Assembly (NCBI GenBank): GCA_033807775.1
Contig: CM066321.1
Coordinates: forward strand, 234,476,350-234,540,349
Length of the DNA stretch: 64,000 bases
Direction of reading: 5' to 3'
Source: Saussurea involucrata
Taxonomy: Eukaryota > Streptophyta > Magnoliopsida > Asterales > Asteraceae
Part shown: one piece after another, positions 22,603 to 34,727 of the stretch
Numbering within the stretch: position 1 is the first letter of the stretch
Layout of the letters: every line of letters begins with the position of its first letter
Made by a program: the position numbers and the translations under genes
The notes under the pieces: generated by a model
The model's database searches: none
Told to the model about the DNA's origin: nothing
Seen by the model: the letters and a program-made list of their open reading frames with translations, nothing else

Positions 22603-23559
22603 TGTTGGTCCCGGAGGGTTATACAAGTTTGTAGAAGGGGGGTTGAATACAAACACACGATTTTTACTTTCTAAATTGTTTATTGATATAATCAAACAAT
22701 TTACAACTTGTTGCGGAACAAGATTAAGGACTAAGCCTAATCTTAACAAGTTATGAGAACACTAAGTTTCTTGCACTAGAATTAAGCTAGAAAGTAGATA
22801 AGGAAATTACGAATAATATCCTAACACAAAGATAGTAGAGAGAAGAAGATGGACGAGCACTTTATTTCTGAAGTAGGGTTCTTCTTATATACTGCATGCA
22901 TTTAATGCATAACATTACAACTTTACACGTGGCAGCAACTGATTGGTTGCATATTTTGACCTTTGTAGACAACCTTAGTAGCCGCATGATGTACAGTGTA
23001 GAATTAGAGTTGGTTGTACGATCCTGGACAAAAGGGATGTCCTTTCTGACATTTTCGAACGGAGACGTGCAAGGGGGTAAAACAAAAGTAACTTGTAGAG
23101 GAAGACTTCATGATCAGCGTTCGTTGAATAGTACTTTATCAACGAGTGACAAAAGCTCAGCGTTCGCTGAAGTCTTCTACTTGAAACTTCACGTTGAGTG
23201 GACAAATCTTGGATTCGCTGATATCCGTATCAGTTCATTAGTAGACTTGTCGCTGGTTCTTTGGCTTGATCTTCGACTTCAGCGTAGAACCTTTGTTGAC
23301 GTGAAACTTGTCTTCAGAGATCATAAGTAAACAACTATAATCATCAGCGATCACCAGCAAGACTAAACTGGCTCAGAACTGTATTGATGAACAGTATCGC
23401 TGAACATAATTTAATGAACATGAGTTTCCAATCAGCGGTACTGTAGAGACACAATACTTATCAGCGATAGTGAAACTCTAATACATGTTGTCTACTTACA
23501 ATTTTCACTAAGTGTTTCTTAAAGAGTCATTATCAAATCACTGAGGGTTTAGATCAACA
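22603..23559 (-). repeat. Sirevirus 2 3' LTR
   Basis: 957 bp, TG to CA. On the - strand a TATATAAG box lies at 22883-22891. Nine TCAGCG or CGCTGA motifs lie within 23110-23480, upstream of that box in the element's sense direction. A six-G run (C in sense) lies near the 3' end. Compared with the right LTR I count roughly 16 substitutions in the first 350 aligned bases. Confidence 0.9.
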
Positions 23560-23573
23560 ATCTCCCCCTAAGG
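23560..23573 (-). other. Polypurine tract, Sirevirus 2
   Basis: In sense direction CCTTAGGGGGAGAT runs straight into the LTR. Confidence 0.85.
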
Positions 23574-23784
23574 ATAAAAAGAACTCATAAAATATTTGTC
23601 CCTTTTACTGTTTTCTGGGATCTTTTGAGTACTGATGGAGTAAAATACATTCGCTGAAAATTTTCTTTTAACTTCGTATAAGTTACAAAGGGAAGTGGAA
23701 AAATTACAAGTACAATAAATAAATTTACAAGTACAAAAGATGTAAGCTGATAAAGATAGAAGAATTGCAAGGAAATCCTATCAG

Positions 23785-26700
23785 CTAACTAGGTTCTTTC
23801 TTGACTAGCTCATCAAGAGTATCAGTCTCTGAAATCATCCAATCAGGGACTGTAACTCCCTGTTCCCTTCTTTTCTTTGCTTTGCGGTAGATGTGGGGCT
23901 TCAGGAGTTGTCCGAGAAGATTTTGTTTGTACTCACACCAGTATAGTAAATCTCTGAGTTGTTCGATTGGAGTTTTGTATAACTCAGAGATGCGTTGGAA
24001 GCATTCACGACCTTTGAAGTCATAGAAGAAGATGCCATAAGGATTACTGATTACTCTGCCAGGGTAGAATCTTTCAGTTGGAGGTAGAGATACGTCAAGT
24101 CCGGAGAGGTCAGGGGCAGGGCCAAGAACTGCTTCACGAGAGAATTCAAACCCTGTCTCGTTTCTTAATGTCGGGCCTGGAGAAGAAGGGGTTTTCTTCT
24201 TTGGAGCAGCTCGCTTCTTTTGAATTTTTGGAGGACGAGGAATATCAACCGCTGAGGAAACCAAGTTGATCTGCCTGTTTATTTCTTGTATAACATAGGT
24301 CCTGAAAGTTGAGCGAGATCTTTGAATTGCTATTCTCATTTCCAACCATTCAGCGAGACCAAAAGTGTTTATGGCTGACATGTAGACAGTTCTGTGGTAG
24401 CCGCTTTCTCTGACTATTTGGACATTGACGATCGGAACCATTATGTTGTTTTTCAGAGCATATCTCCCTTCGACATTCACAACTTTTATCCTTGAGGGAT
24501 GTTGTTTGTAGTGGCGCATCTTCTTACACCATTCAAGAGTGGTGTCGCTGACTTTGGTCTTTTTCTGGTGAGTCTTATGTGCGTCTATCAGCAGTTTCTC
24601 TTGGACAGCAACAGGAAATCTTCTCAAGTCTGGGTCTTCAAAAGAACGATGGGCTAGCTCTAGGGCATATTCCCTGTCTTTTTCTTCAGCCTTCTTTCGT
24701 TCAGCGAAGAGATGTTCAGCTTTGAGAGCTTCAGCGATTTCCTTGTTTGTGAAATGCCTCAGGTGATGAGGAACAAGGCGCTTGGCTTCAAGTTTCTGAA
24801 CCATAGCAGCTCTCTTTTTCGTTTCTTCTTCACTCGGTATTTGAAGAACCAAGGAAGGTCTATTTTTGTGAGAGAGAGGTTCTTCTTCCTGTTCTTCTTC
24901 AAAAAGGTCATCAGTCTCAGTGAAGTCTAAGACTAAGATTATTTCTTCAACACTAAGAGCTAGAGTTATTGTTGTAGTTTCATCCGGAGGAACTTCAGCT
25001 GAAACACACTGATCGTTTAAGTAAGATCATTTGGGAAAGAAAGAGATAGAGAAAAGAATGAGGTTTAAGTGTTTAGAGGTTTTATGGAGAGGAGAATTGA
25101 GATTGAGAAGGGATAGAGGAGGGATGCAGTATAAGGAAATAAAGTGTATGTTACCTGACAAACTGGCTTCCTGAAGAGAATAGCCAAGTTGTCTTCAGAA
25201 GAAATACCTTTGTTCTTGCCTTTGTCAGCTTCATTCGCTGCAGGCCTTTTCGTGGTCCCCTCCCCTGATTGTTCATTTATCATAACCGCTTTTTGAGCTG
25301 GGACTTTCTTAGGATGGACGAAGAAGAAGTCGTCATCATCATCGTCATCATCATCATTTTTAGGAGACGATGATGGTTCGTCGTTCTCAAGATCGAGGTC
25401 TTCATTATCTTCTTCTTCTTCCTCAGCTTCAGATTCTTCCTCGTCAGCGTAGGGTTCTGTTACATCAGCAACAGCTTCCTCTTCGAGTTGCTCCCCCTCA
25501 AATTCAGAGGGAGGTTTCTCGGTTCCCTCAGGGTTTTCAACTTCCTGAGTTTTCTCGATTGTAGCAGCATCAGAAACAATACCCTCCCCCTCAATGTTAT
25601 GGGGAAGGTCTTCAAGAGTTTTCTTCTCCCCCTCAACTTTATGGGGAAGGTCTTCCATCTTCTCCCCCTCTTCCACATGATGAGTGGGGGAGGAAATAGC
25701 AGTCTCAGCAGCAGTAGTAGTGTGCATTGGGTCCCTGTCTTCCAGGCCAGAGATCCCAGCACATGTTTCAATCCTACTTAATTTGTCTTCCATTTCAGAT
25801 ATAGCAGGAGTGATTCTATGAAGATCCTCTCAATCCACCTGAGTAAAGTGCGAAGGAGCACAAGTAGCAGCATTCAGGCGATCGAGGATTTGCTTAAGTA
25901 GATTTGTGGCAGTGCTGACATCTGTCTTCAAGGTCGACACCTCTCCCTGAAGATTTCCAACCACTATCTTCAATGATGTGACTTCATTGGACAGGGCTGT
26001 AAAGTTGGTGGAGAGAGTGATGTTGGCGGTGGAGTTTTCAGCGAGGGTGGTAGCAAATTGACCAATGCTACCATCCACCTTCTCCAGATCAGCACTGGAG
26101 GCTTTGCCTTGGACCTCGGTGGTCAGCTTCTTGAGAGCTTCTTCAGCGTTTGTAACCACTGAAGAGTTAGCAGAGAGAGTGGTGGTGAGAGATTCCACCT
26201 TGGTTGATAGATCCGTGAGCGATGTGTTGATGTCGCCCAGATTAGGACCTGTAAAAGTTGAAAACTTGTGAACAAAGGAAAGCTCAGAAGTTTGGGGTTT
26301 CGAGAGAGAAGTGTTTAAGATGGTGTGTATACTTGCGGGATGGTTGACGAAGTCCTCGAAGTTTCGATAACCTGTAAAGGTTTCATAGTCGTCTTCCAGA
26401 GAGCCTTTACGCTGAGAAGTTTCCGCAGGTCCTTTATTTAAATCCTGCATCCGCCGTAGTTCTTCAGCATATGAGTCACCCAGATGAATGACCTGCGTTG
26501 TAGAGAAGGGAGGAATAGATGGAGTGACCAAAGAAATGGTGGGAGGAACAACGGTTGAGAAGAGGGATTTGGTGAGAGGTTCAGCGTCGGATTCGCTGAG
26601 AAATACTTCTTCAGTCCTTAGAGGGTCTGAAGGAGGGGGGTTATGTTCCAAGTTTATAACCTCAGCGTTTAGAGACGCTGAAGTTGGTATGGAAGGGGTG

Positions 26701-27847
26701 GCTTGAGCAACTGTGGCAGAGCGTACCACTGAACTATCCAACGGCTGTTGTACAGAAAGAGTCGTGGAGTCTTCAGCATTTGAATGCTTGGGGGGTTGCT
26801 CCTTGGTTTTCTTGATCCTTTGAGAATCAAGTGGGGTAGTAGAGTGTTACCCTTTCTTAGAAGGAGTGGAGGTTGCAGCATGCGTATCAGCAGTTGGGAT
26901 TACCGTTGAGGTAGCCGCAGAAGTAGAAGAAGTTGGAGGTCGAAGAATAGATAAGAGTTTCGAGAGACGTACCTCATTTGGTAGGGGCTTGAAGTCAAGA
27001 ACTTTAGGGCCGACCTTTGAGAGTCTCAGGTCGCCCACCTTCGGGTATTTGTCTTTCAGGCCTTGTGCGAAGTGGGCACTGACAAACCGGGGATAAGAAA
27101 CACATGTTGGTCTCTCAGCCGCATCCACCCTGAGCATCAGATCATCGTAAATGATTTTTGCCCAATCAATGTGGAGGCCCTTCAGTAGAGAGTATCCCAT
27201 GGCCTGTTGGAGTTGTGATGCTTGGTCAGTTGATCCAGTCTTCGCTGTCAGGCAGCTGATCAAATGAGCAATGATGAAGTTCATCTCACTTGGCATCTTT
27301 GACTTCTTGATGGCAGTCAGCTTCTTGTCATGGAGTTCATCTCTCCCTGAGTTCCATACGTACTTCATTGCATCGAAGAATGCAGTTAGGGCTTCCCTAT
27401 CGGCTGAGTTTTGGGATTGGGTAGAGAGACAAAGCGTTTTTCTTTTGTGGCTGCGCGGAGGTTTAGGGCACACCTGATATTACCAGGTGTAATCTTGGAA
27501 GTACCATGGTCGGTGTCAAAGAGAATGACATCGATTTTCTTCTTTGGGTCCTTGGTAGAGGTGATCTGAGTTCTTTTGACAGAATACCAGAACTGAGCTA
27601 GTAGATGTTTATTGACTGGAGGAGCGATGGTTAGAGCTGTGGAGATAGGGCATGTCTTCAGAAAATTCACAGCGTCATCAAGATGTGTGACCTGCTTCTT
27701 TTGTGGGAAATCGAAGAGAGCATAGGGATTGTTGCTCTGAAAGGTAACTTTCTCGATTTTAAAAGTAACCTGAGGAGCTTTGGTGATTACAATAGCCTCA
27801 ACAGTAGTAGGAGATTTGGTAGTAGGAGCATCAGTGGTAGATGCCAT
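23785..27847 (-). pseudogene. Sirevirus 2 3' ORF, complete-length copy A
   Basis: The start is the ATG at 27847, two bases after a candidate splice acceptor. The N-terminal region (to about 26850) has KITPGNIRCALNL, NFIIAHLISCL and CVSYPRFVSAHFAQGL. A coiled-coil-like region follows (repeated L, T, S and V around 26400-25900), then a Glu/Asp-rich stretch with a nine-Asp run and a basic segment, and finally a C-terminal domain with GIFFYDFKGRECFQRISEL. Lesions are a frameshift near 27430, a TAA at 26847 private to this copy, and a TGA at 25830-25832 shared with copy B. A phase-0 intron candidate is at 25009-25154. No signal peptide or membrane anchor is evident, so env-like would only be a positional name. 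Function unknown. Confidence 0.75.
25009..25154 (-). other. Candidate in-phase intron in the 3' ORF
   Basis: In sense, TGTCAG|GTAACA at 25154 and a pyrimidine-rich tract ending GATCAG at 25009 flank 146 bp. Reading codon CAG straight to TGT restores one open frame from the acidic region into the C-terminal domain; unspliced, the frame stops at 25065-25067. Confidence 0.55.
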
Positions 27848-28829
27848 TTCTGTTTATCACATGTAAACATGAAGACAATGAACAAAAAAAATGTCTTAAT
27901 GTGGAAAGATTTTCAAAATAAGATGTTTTTGGTTTTTGCACATTTCATTCAGACCAAAGATGTCTTAATGAAGATTAGGGTTTTTCTTGTTTTGAGAAAG
28001 AAATACAAAACATAGTGAACATTTGTTTTCCAGTTTCTGTTTGAAGAAGAGATTCTGGAAAAACATATGAAGATACAAGTTTAAGATTTCTTGTTTTAAA
28101 CTTGAAGAACAACCATGAAGATTGTATTCATAAAATCATGAAGAGAAAATGATTTTATTTTAAGAAGGTTATTTTGTTTGATATTTTAAAAACAATAATA
28201 AGATCGAAAACAAGTTTATTAGTTGCAAAAATAAAAGGGATATTAACGTGTGACATTTAAGAAGATGAAGATGAACAGGTTCTTGAGTTTATATCTTGAA
28301 TACAACAGAGAAATCTTGCTTGAAAAAGATGATGTTCGCGTAAAGGTAAAAATATAAACTCGAATGTGTTTATATAGTGAGAGTAGAGAGAGAGAGAGAA
28401 ACAATGAGCGAGAAAGTTTTTCATGATGACACAGACACGTCCCTCGATTTTGATTGGACAACGAAGTCGAAACGGGCGAACGTGTCAGAGAAAACGTGCC
28501 ATGGTTTATCCGTTGTGATGACGTCACAAACGTTCTTTCATATTTTAGGATGTCTCTGAGGATTTTGAAAGCTCAGGGACAATTTTGAAAATATGAAGCA
28601 CTGAATTAGAAGTATCAGTGTTAAGTTTTAGAAATTTAAAAGTATCACTGAAAGGAAGAGATATCCAGCGACGCAATTTGTTTTGAAATCTTTCAGTTCT
28701 AGGCGAACGCCAGCGAGCAAGAGAGAACATACCTTGATATCAGCGAATCAATTTTTTTTAGAGAGAAGATGATTAATGGGTTATACAAGTTCATTGTTAT
28801 CACTGATCAAATGTGAACCACTGAAGATT
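27848..28829 (-). promoter_or_regulatory. Spacer upstream of the 3' ORF with internal promoter, copy A
   Basis: In sense order: CAGCGA motifs and decayed TCACTGA or ATCAGTG forms between 28870 and 28590, a TATATAAAC box (28368-28376), a leader, a donor-like GTTAATAT near 28247, an AT-rich stretch, and TAAACAG immediately before AAATGG at the ORF start. No other coding sequence is seen. Confidence 0.5.
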
Positions 28830-31800
28830 TTACTCTTCAAAGTTCAGCATTCCAAGCTCGCTGATGAGAAAGTTGAATCTTGACTCATCAAGAGGTTTGG
28901 TAAATAGATCAGCTAACTGAAAGTCAGTTGGGATAAAATGAAGTTCTATATCACCATTCATCACATGATCTCTGATAAAATGATACCTGATTTCGATGTG
29001 TTTGGTCTTTGAGTGTAGTACTGGATTATTGGCTATAGCGATGGCACTTGTGCTGTCGCAATAGATTGGAATCTTCGAGAGCAGAAGGTCATAGTCCAGT
29101 AGTTGATTTCTCATCCACAAGACCTGAGAACAACAGCTTCCAGCGGCTACGTAGTCAACTTCAGCGGTTGAGGTGGACACTGAGTTTTTCTTTTTACTTG
29201 TCCAACACACCAGCTTTCCACCCAGAAGCTGACAGCCTCCTGTTGTGCTTTTCCTATCCAATTTGCAACCTGCAAAATCACTATCTGAATAGGCGATTAG
29301 ATCAAACCCTGAGTCTTTGGGATACCAAAGACCTAGGTTAGGAGTACCCTTAAGGTAACGAAAGATTCGCTTTACAGCGATCAAATGAGATTCCTTAGGT
29401 TCAGCTTGATATCGTGCATACAAAAAGGTTGCGTATATAATATTAGGTCGGCTAGCTGTTAAATAAAGAAGAGAGTCGATCATCCCACGGTAAGCTGTGA
29501 CATTAACAGGTTTTCCAGAGGGATCCTTGTTTAGTGTCAGTGGCAGTTCCATAGGGGTTTTCATAGCTGAACTCTGAGTTAAATCAAATTTCTTCAGCAT
29601 ATCTTTAACATACTTACCTTGGTGAATGAAAGTTCCTTTTTCACTCTGTTTGATTTGAAGACCAAGGAAATAAGTTAGCTCACCTATCATACTCATTTTA
29701 TATTCAGCTTTCATTCTTTCGGCGAAACGAGTACATAGGTCACGGTTAGTGGAACCAAATATAATATCATAGACATATATTTGAACAAGAATAATATGAC
29801 CTTTTACTTTCCTGAAAAATAGAGTTTTGTCGATTTTACCACGCTCAAATTTTCAATATGGAGATAAGTAGAGAGAGTGTCATACCATGCACGAGGAGCT
29901 TGCTTTATGCCATAAAGTGCCTTATCCAGTTTATAGACATAACCTGGGTGCTTAGGATCTGAGAAACCTGGAGGTTGTTCCACGTAGACTTCTTCCTTCA
30001 GCTTTCCATTGAGGAATGCTGACTTAACATCCATTTGATAAACTTTGAAGTCTTTGTGTACATCGTAAGCTAAGAATAGACGAATAGCTTCGAGTCTTGC
30101 CACTGGGGCGAATGTTTCGTCCTAATCTATACCTTCCTCTTGTCTGTATCCACGATCAACAAGTCAAGTTTTGTTTTGGGTTACAGTTCCATGTTTATCC
30201 AACTTGTTTCGATAGACCCATTTAGTGCCTATCACTGTCTTGTCGAATGGTCTAGGAACAAGCTTCCAAACTTTGTTTCTTTCGAATTCTGTCAGCTCTT
30301 CTTGCATAGCGCTGACCCAATTCGGATCTTGGAGGGCAACATCTGTTTTCTTTGGTTCAATCAGAGAAATAAAGTTAACAAATAAACAAATATTACCTGC
30401 ACTTCGTCGAGTCTGAACACCAACGTTTGGATCACCAAGAATTTGTTCAATAGGGTGATTCTTAGTCCATCGCTGAGCCGGAGCATAAGTTGTTGACTCA
30501 ACCTGAACTTCTAGAGGAGCTGAAGATGAGGTTTCAGCAACTTCTGGTATTTCAGCTAAGAGAGGAAGAGGTGCAGATGTCATTTCATTCACTGATTGCT
30601 AAGAAGTAGATGGTATGTCTGAGATAAAAGGTTCAGAAGCAGGCATAGTGTTAATAGGAACAGCTGAGACCCATGATGTTTGAACTTCACTATTCTGCAT
30701 GCTTGGGATGATAGTAGGATCATCATCTTCAGCGGGATGAGTATGAGATGGAGGAGTAGAAATGTATTCTGAATCACCAAGATGAGAAAACATCCATTGA
30801 TTCAGTTCAGTATCAGCAGAAGGTCTAGAATTCGTTGAACGGGATTCGTCAAAGGTGACGTGAATTGTTTCTTCTACAGTCTATCTTCTCCGATTGAAGA
30901 CTGTGAAGGCTTTGGAGACTAAAGAATATCCAAGAAAGATTCCATCATCAGCCTTAGGATCAAACTTTCCAAGGGCATCTCTGTTGTTCAGTATGAAACA
31001 CTGACATCCAAAGATGTGAAGAAAGCTAATTGATAGCTTTCTCCCATGGAAGAGTTCATAGGCTGTCTTCTTGAATCTTTTGACAATCAGCGACCTGTTT
31101 TGAGTAAAACAAGCAGTGTTGACAGCTTCTGCCCAAAACTGAGTAGGCAGATGAGAATCGCTGAGCATTGAACGTGCAGCTTCGATGATAGTTCGATTTC
31201 TTCTTTCAGCGACTCCATTTTGTTGCGGTGTTCTCACTGATGAAAAGTTGTGAGAAATACCCTTACTTTCAAAGAAGGAATCAAGGGAACTGTTTTTGAA
31301 TTCAGTCCCATGATCACTCCTTATTGAGCGAACGGACATGTTGTTCAGGACTTCCATATTCCTAACAAAAGTGATGAGTTCTTCAGGGGTGTCAGTCTTA
31401 GAACGGAGAAACATTACCCAGGTATAGCGAGAGAATACATCGACTATGACCAATGTATATTTATTTCCAGTGATGGATTGTTTGTTAACAGGGCCAAACA
31501 AATCCATATGGAGAAGTTGTAGAGGAGATGACACTGAGGAAACTTGCTTAGATTTGAGGCTTGCTTTAGTCTATTTCCCTTTCTCACACGCTGGACATAA
31601 GGACTCCTTAGCGTATGAGTGTTGAGGTAGACCAGTGACTAACTCTTTAGAAGAAAGAGTATTCCGTGTCTTGAAGTTGAGATGAGAGAGCCTCTTATAC
31701 CATAGCCAGTTGGCATCAGATGAGGCTTTTGAGGAGAAACAAGAGTTCTCAGTGGTTGTAGAGTCCATGTTTATTACGTAAACATTTTCCATACGGTAAC

Positions 31801-32122
31801 CGCTAAGAGCTATCTTCTCCTTTTTGTCAGTGACAAAGCAGGATTCCTTAGTGAAGATCACTTTGTTATCCTTGTCACATAGCTGACTTATGCTTAGAAG
31901 ATTATGCTTTAGTCCTTCAACATATGCAACTCTTCCAAAGGTTGTTGTACCATTTGAGAGTACACCAAACCCTCGGGTATATCCTTTTCCATTTCCACCA
32001 AAGGTCACTGAGGGACCATTCTCTTCCTTATACTCAGTGAGCAGGTTTTCTTTCCAGTCATGTGTCTAGAGCATCCCCTATCGAGATACCAGATACCCTT
32101 CCGAACCTGCAAACAAAGGAAG
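28830..32122 (-). pseudogene. Sirevirus 2 pol copy A (protease, integrase, RT, RNase H)
   Basis: The protease motif near 32080 reads DRG instead of D-S/T-G. The GAG-pre-integrase segment (32008-31571) ends in a TAG, then the integrase (31534-30881) shows HMDLFGP, SDHGTEF and NGVAERRNRTIIE. A private TAG near 30881, a second private TAG near 30589-30600, and a TGA at 30164-30166 interrupt the IN-RT region. RT carries DETFAPVA-side sequence, QMDVKSAFLNG and YGIKQAPRAWY. After a frameshift near 29845 the catalytic box reads YVYD, missing the first aspartate of the usual YVDD. RNase H (29714-28830) ends FNFLISELGMLNFEE. No activity is possible. Confidence 0.85.
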
Positions 32123-32123
32123 A

Positions 32124-32672
32124 TTAGTTTGTCTTGGGCACCCATTTAACCATGGGCCCACACTTGTCAGTGGTGGTAGAGGAAGTGAAAGGTTCAGCAA
32201 TCTTCGCAGCACTTGAAGATTTAACTTCAGAACTTGTCTTCACTTTGGTTAATTTCTTAACCTCAGTGGTCTTCTTTGCCTTGGGGGCATTAATCTTCAC
32301 CTTAGCTAATTTATCATCTTTGGTGGCTGTGGGGCACTTAATAGCAATATGATCGGTAAGTCCACAGTGATAACATTTCCTATAGCTAAAAGTAGCTTTA
32401 GGACCATTTGCATGCTTACCCGTTAATTTTAAATGAGGAGGGCCAGCACCAAGTATACCTTTGGCATTGGAAATGGGAGGAACAATCAGTTCTTCAAATT
32501 TCTTCTCCCCCTCAACTTTATGGGGAAGGTCTTCGATCTTCTCCCCCTCTTCCACATGATGAGTGGGGGAGGAAATAGCAGTCTCAGCAGCAGTAGTAGT
32601 GTGCATTGGGTCCCTGTCTTCCAGGCCAGAGATCCCAGCACATGTTTCAATCCTACTTAATCTGTCTTCCAT
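32124..32672 (-). CDS. Chimeric ORF: 3' ORF segment fused to gag zinc-knuckle tail
   Basis: This 182-residue frame exists only because of the tandem duplication join. Residues 1 to about 58 (MEDRLSRIET and on to HKVEGEK) come from the 3' ORF; the remainder (FEELIVPPISNAKG, the CCHC unit CYHCGLTDHIAIKC and a lysine-rich tail ending WVPKTN) comes from gag. There is no promoter evidence, so it is probably not expressed as such. Confidence 0.5.
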   Translation of the reverse strand: MEDRLSRIETCAGISGLEDRDPMHTTTAAETAISSPTHHVEEGEKIEDLPHKVEGEKKFEELIVPPISNAKGILGAGPPHLKLTGKHANGPKATFSYRKCYHCGLTDHIAIKCPTATKDDKLAKVKINAPKAKKTTEVKKLTKVKTSSEVKSSSAAKIAEPFTSSTTTDKCGPMVKWVPKTN

Positions 32673-34727
32673 TTCAGATATAGCAGGAGTGATTCTATGA
32701 AGATCCTCTCAATCCACGTGAGTAAAGTGCGAAGGAGCACAAGTAGCAGCATTCAGGCGATCGAGGATTTGCTGAAGTAGATTTGTGGCAGTGCTGACAT
32801 CTGTCTTCAAGGTCGACACCTCTCCCTGAAGATTTCCAACCACTGTCTTCAATGATGTGACTTCATTGGACAGGGCTGTAAAGTTGGTGGAGAGAGTGAT
32901 GTTGGCGGTGGAGTTTTCAGCGAGGGTGGTAGCAAATTGACCAATGCTACCATCCACCTTCTCCAGATCAGCACTGGAGGCTTTGCCTTGGACCTCGGTG
33001 GTCAGCTTCTTGAGAGCTTCTTCAGCGTTTGTAACCACTGAAGAGTTAGCAGAGAGAGTGGTGGTGAGAGATTCTACCTTGGTTGATAGATCCGTGAGCG
33101 ATGTGTTGATGTCGCCCAGATTAGGACCTGTAAAAGTTGAAAACTTGTGAACAAAGGAAAGCTCAGAAGTTTGGGGTTTCGAGAGAGAAGTGTTTAAGAT
33201 GGTGTGTATACCTGTGGGATGGTTGACGAAGTCCTCGAAGTTTCGATAACCTGTAAAGGTTTCATAGTCGTCTTCCAGAGAGCCTTTACACTGAGAAGTT
33301 TCCGCAGGTCCTTTATTTAAATCCTGCATCCGCCGTAGTTCTTCAGCATATGAGTCACCCAGATGAATGACCTTCGTTGTAGAGAAGGGAGGAATAGATG
33401 GAGTGACCAAAGAAATGGTGGGAGGAACAACGGTTGAGAAGAGGGATTTGGTGAGAGGTTCAGCGTCGGATTCGCTGAGAAATACTTCTTCAGTCCTTAG
33501 AGAGTCTGAAGGAGGGGGGTTCTGTTCCAAGTTTATAACCTCAACGTTTAGTGACGCTGAAGTTGGTATGGAAGGGGTGTCTTGAGCAGCTGTGGCAGAG
33601 CGTACCAATGAACTATCCAACGGCTGTTGTACAGAAAGAGTCGTGGAGTCTTCAGCATTTGAATGCTTGGGGGGTTGCTCCTTGGTTTTCTTGATCCTTT
33701 GAGAATCAAGTGGGGTAGTAGAGTGTTTCCCTTTCTTAGAAGGAGTGGAGGTTGCAGCATGCGTATCAGCAGTTGGGATTACCGCTGAGGTAGCCGCAGA
33801 AGTAGAAGAAGTTGGAGGTCGAAGAATAGATAAGAGTTTAGAGAGACGTACCTCATTTGGTAGGGGCTTGAAGTCAAGAACTTTAGGGCCGACCTTTGAG
33901 AGTCTCAGGTCGCCCACCTTCGGGTATTTGTCTTTCAGGCCTTGTGCGAAGAGGGCACTGACAAACCGGGGATAAGGAACACATGTTGGTCTCTCAGCCG
34001 CATCCACCCTGAGCATCAGATCATCGTAAATGATTTTTGCCCAATCAATGTGGAGGCCCTTCAGTAGAGAGTATCCCATGGCCTGTTGGAGTTGTGATGC
34101 TTGGTCAGTTGATCCAGTCTTCGCTGTCAGGCAGCTGATCAAATGAGCAATGATGAAGTTCATCTCACTTGGCATCTTTGACTTCTTGATGGCAGTCAGC
34201 TTCTTGTCAGGGAGTTCATCTCTCCCTGAGTCCCATACGTACTTCATTGCATCGAAGAATGCAGTCAGGGCTTCCCTATCGGCTGAGTTTTTGGGATTGT
34301 GTAGAGAGACAAAGCGTTTTTCTTTTGTGGCTGTGGGGAGGTTTAGGGCACACCTGATATTACCAGGTGTAATCTTGGAAGTACCGTTATCGGTGTCAAA
34401 GAGAATGACATCGATTTTCTTCTTTGGGTCCTTGGTAGAGGTGATCTGAGTTCATTTGACAGAATACCAGAACTGAGCTAGTAGATGTTTATTGACTGGA
34501 GGAGCGATGGTTAGAGCTGTGGAGATAGGGCATGTCTTCAGAAAATTCACAGCGTCATCAATATGTGTGAACTGCTTCTTTTGTGGGAAATCGAAGAGAG
34601 CATAGGGATTGTTGCTCTGAAAGGTAACTTTCTCGATTTTAAAAGTAACCTAAGGAGCTTTGGTGATTACAATAGCCTCAACAGTAGTAGGAGATTTGGT
34701 AGTTGGAGCATCAGTGGTAGATGCCAT
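32501..34727 (-). pseudogene. Sirevirus 2 3' ORF copy B, cut off at the duplication join
   Basis: It starts at the ATG at 34727. A TAG near 34651 is private to this copy. A long open frame from 34247 to 32709 covers the NFIIAHLISCL and VPYPRFVSALFAQGL blocks and the coiled-coil-like region without the copy-A stop. The TGA at 32709-32711 is shared with copy A. After MEDRLSRIET the frame passes into gag at about 32505, so the acidic region and C-terminal domain are missing. Confidence 0.75.

Larger units (their letters stand above)
25622..32500 (-). repeat. Tandem duplication unit A (6,879 bp)
   Basis: It matches 32501-41168 at offset 6879 on the left side and 8668 on the right side; the difference is the plastid insertion plus small indels. 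Both ends share TTCTTC-type sequence at the join near 32500, so the duplication looks microhomology-based. It runs from the middle of the 3' ORF to the gag zinc-knuckle region. Confidence 0.85.

Noticed and set aside
22295..22756. Several 60-80 residue ORFs around the MITE and LTR start
   Set aside because: They cross transposon borders and overlap each other in different frames; none has a recognisable domain.
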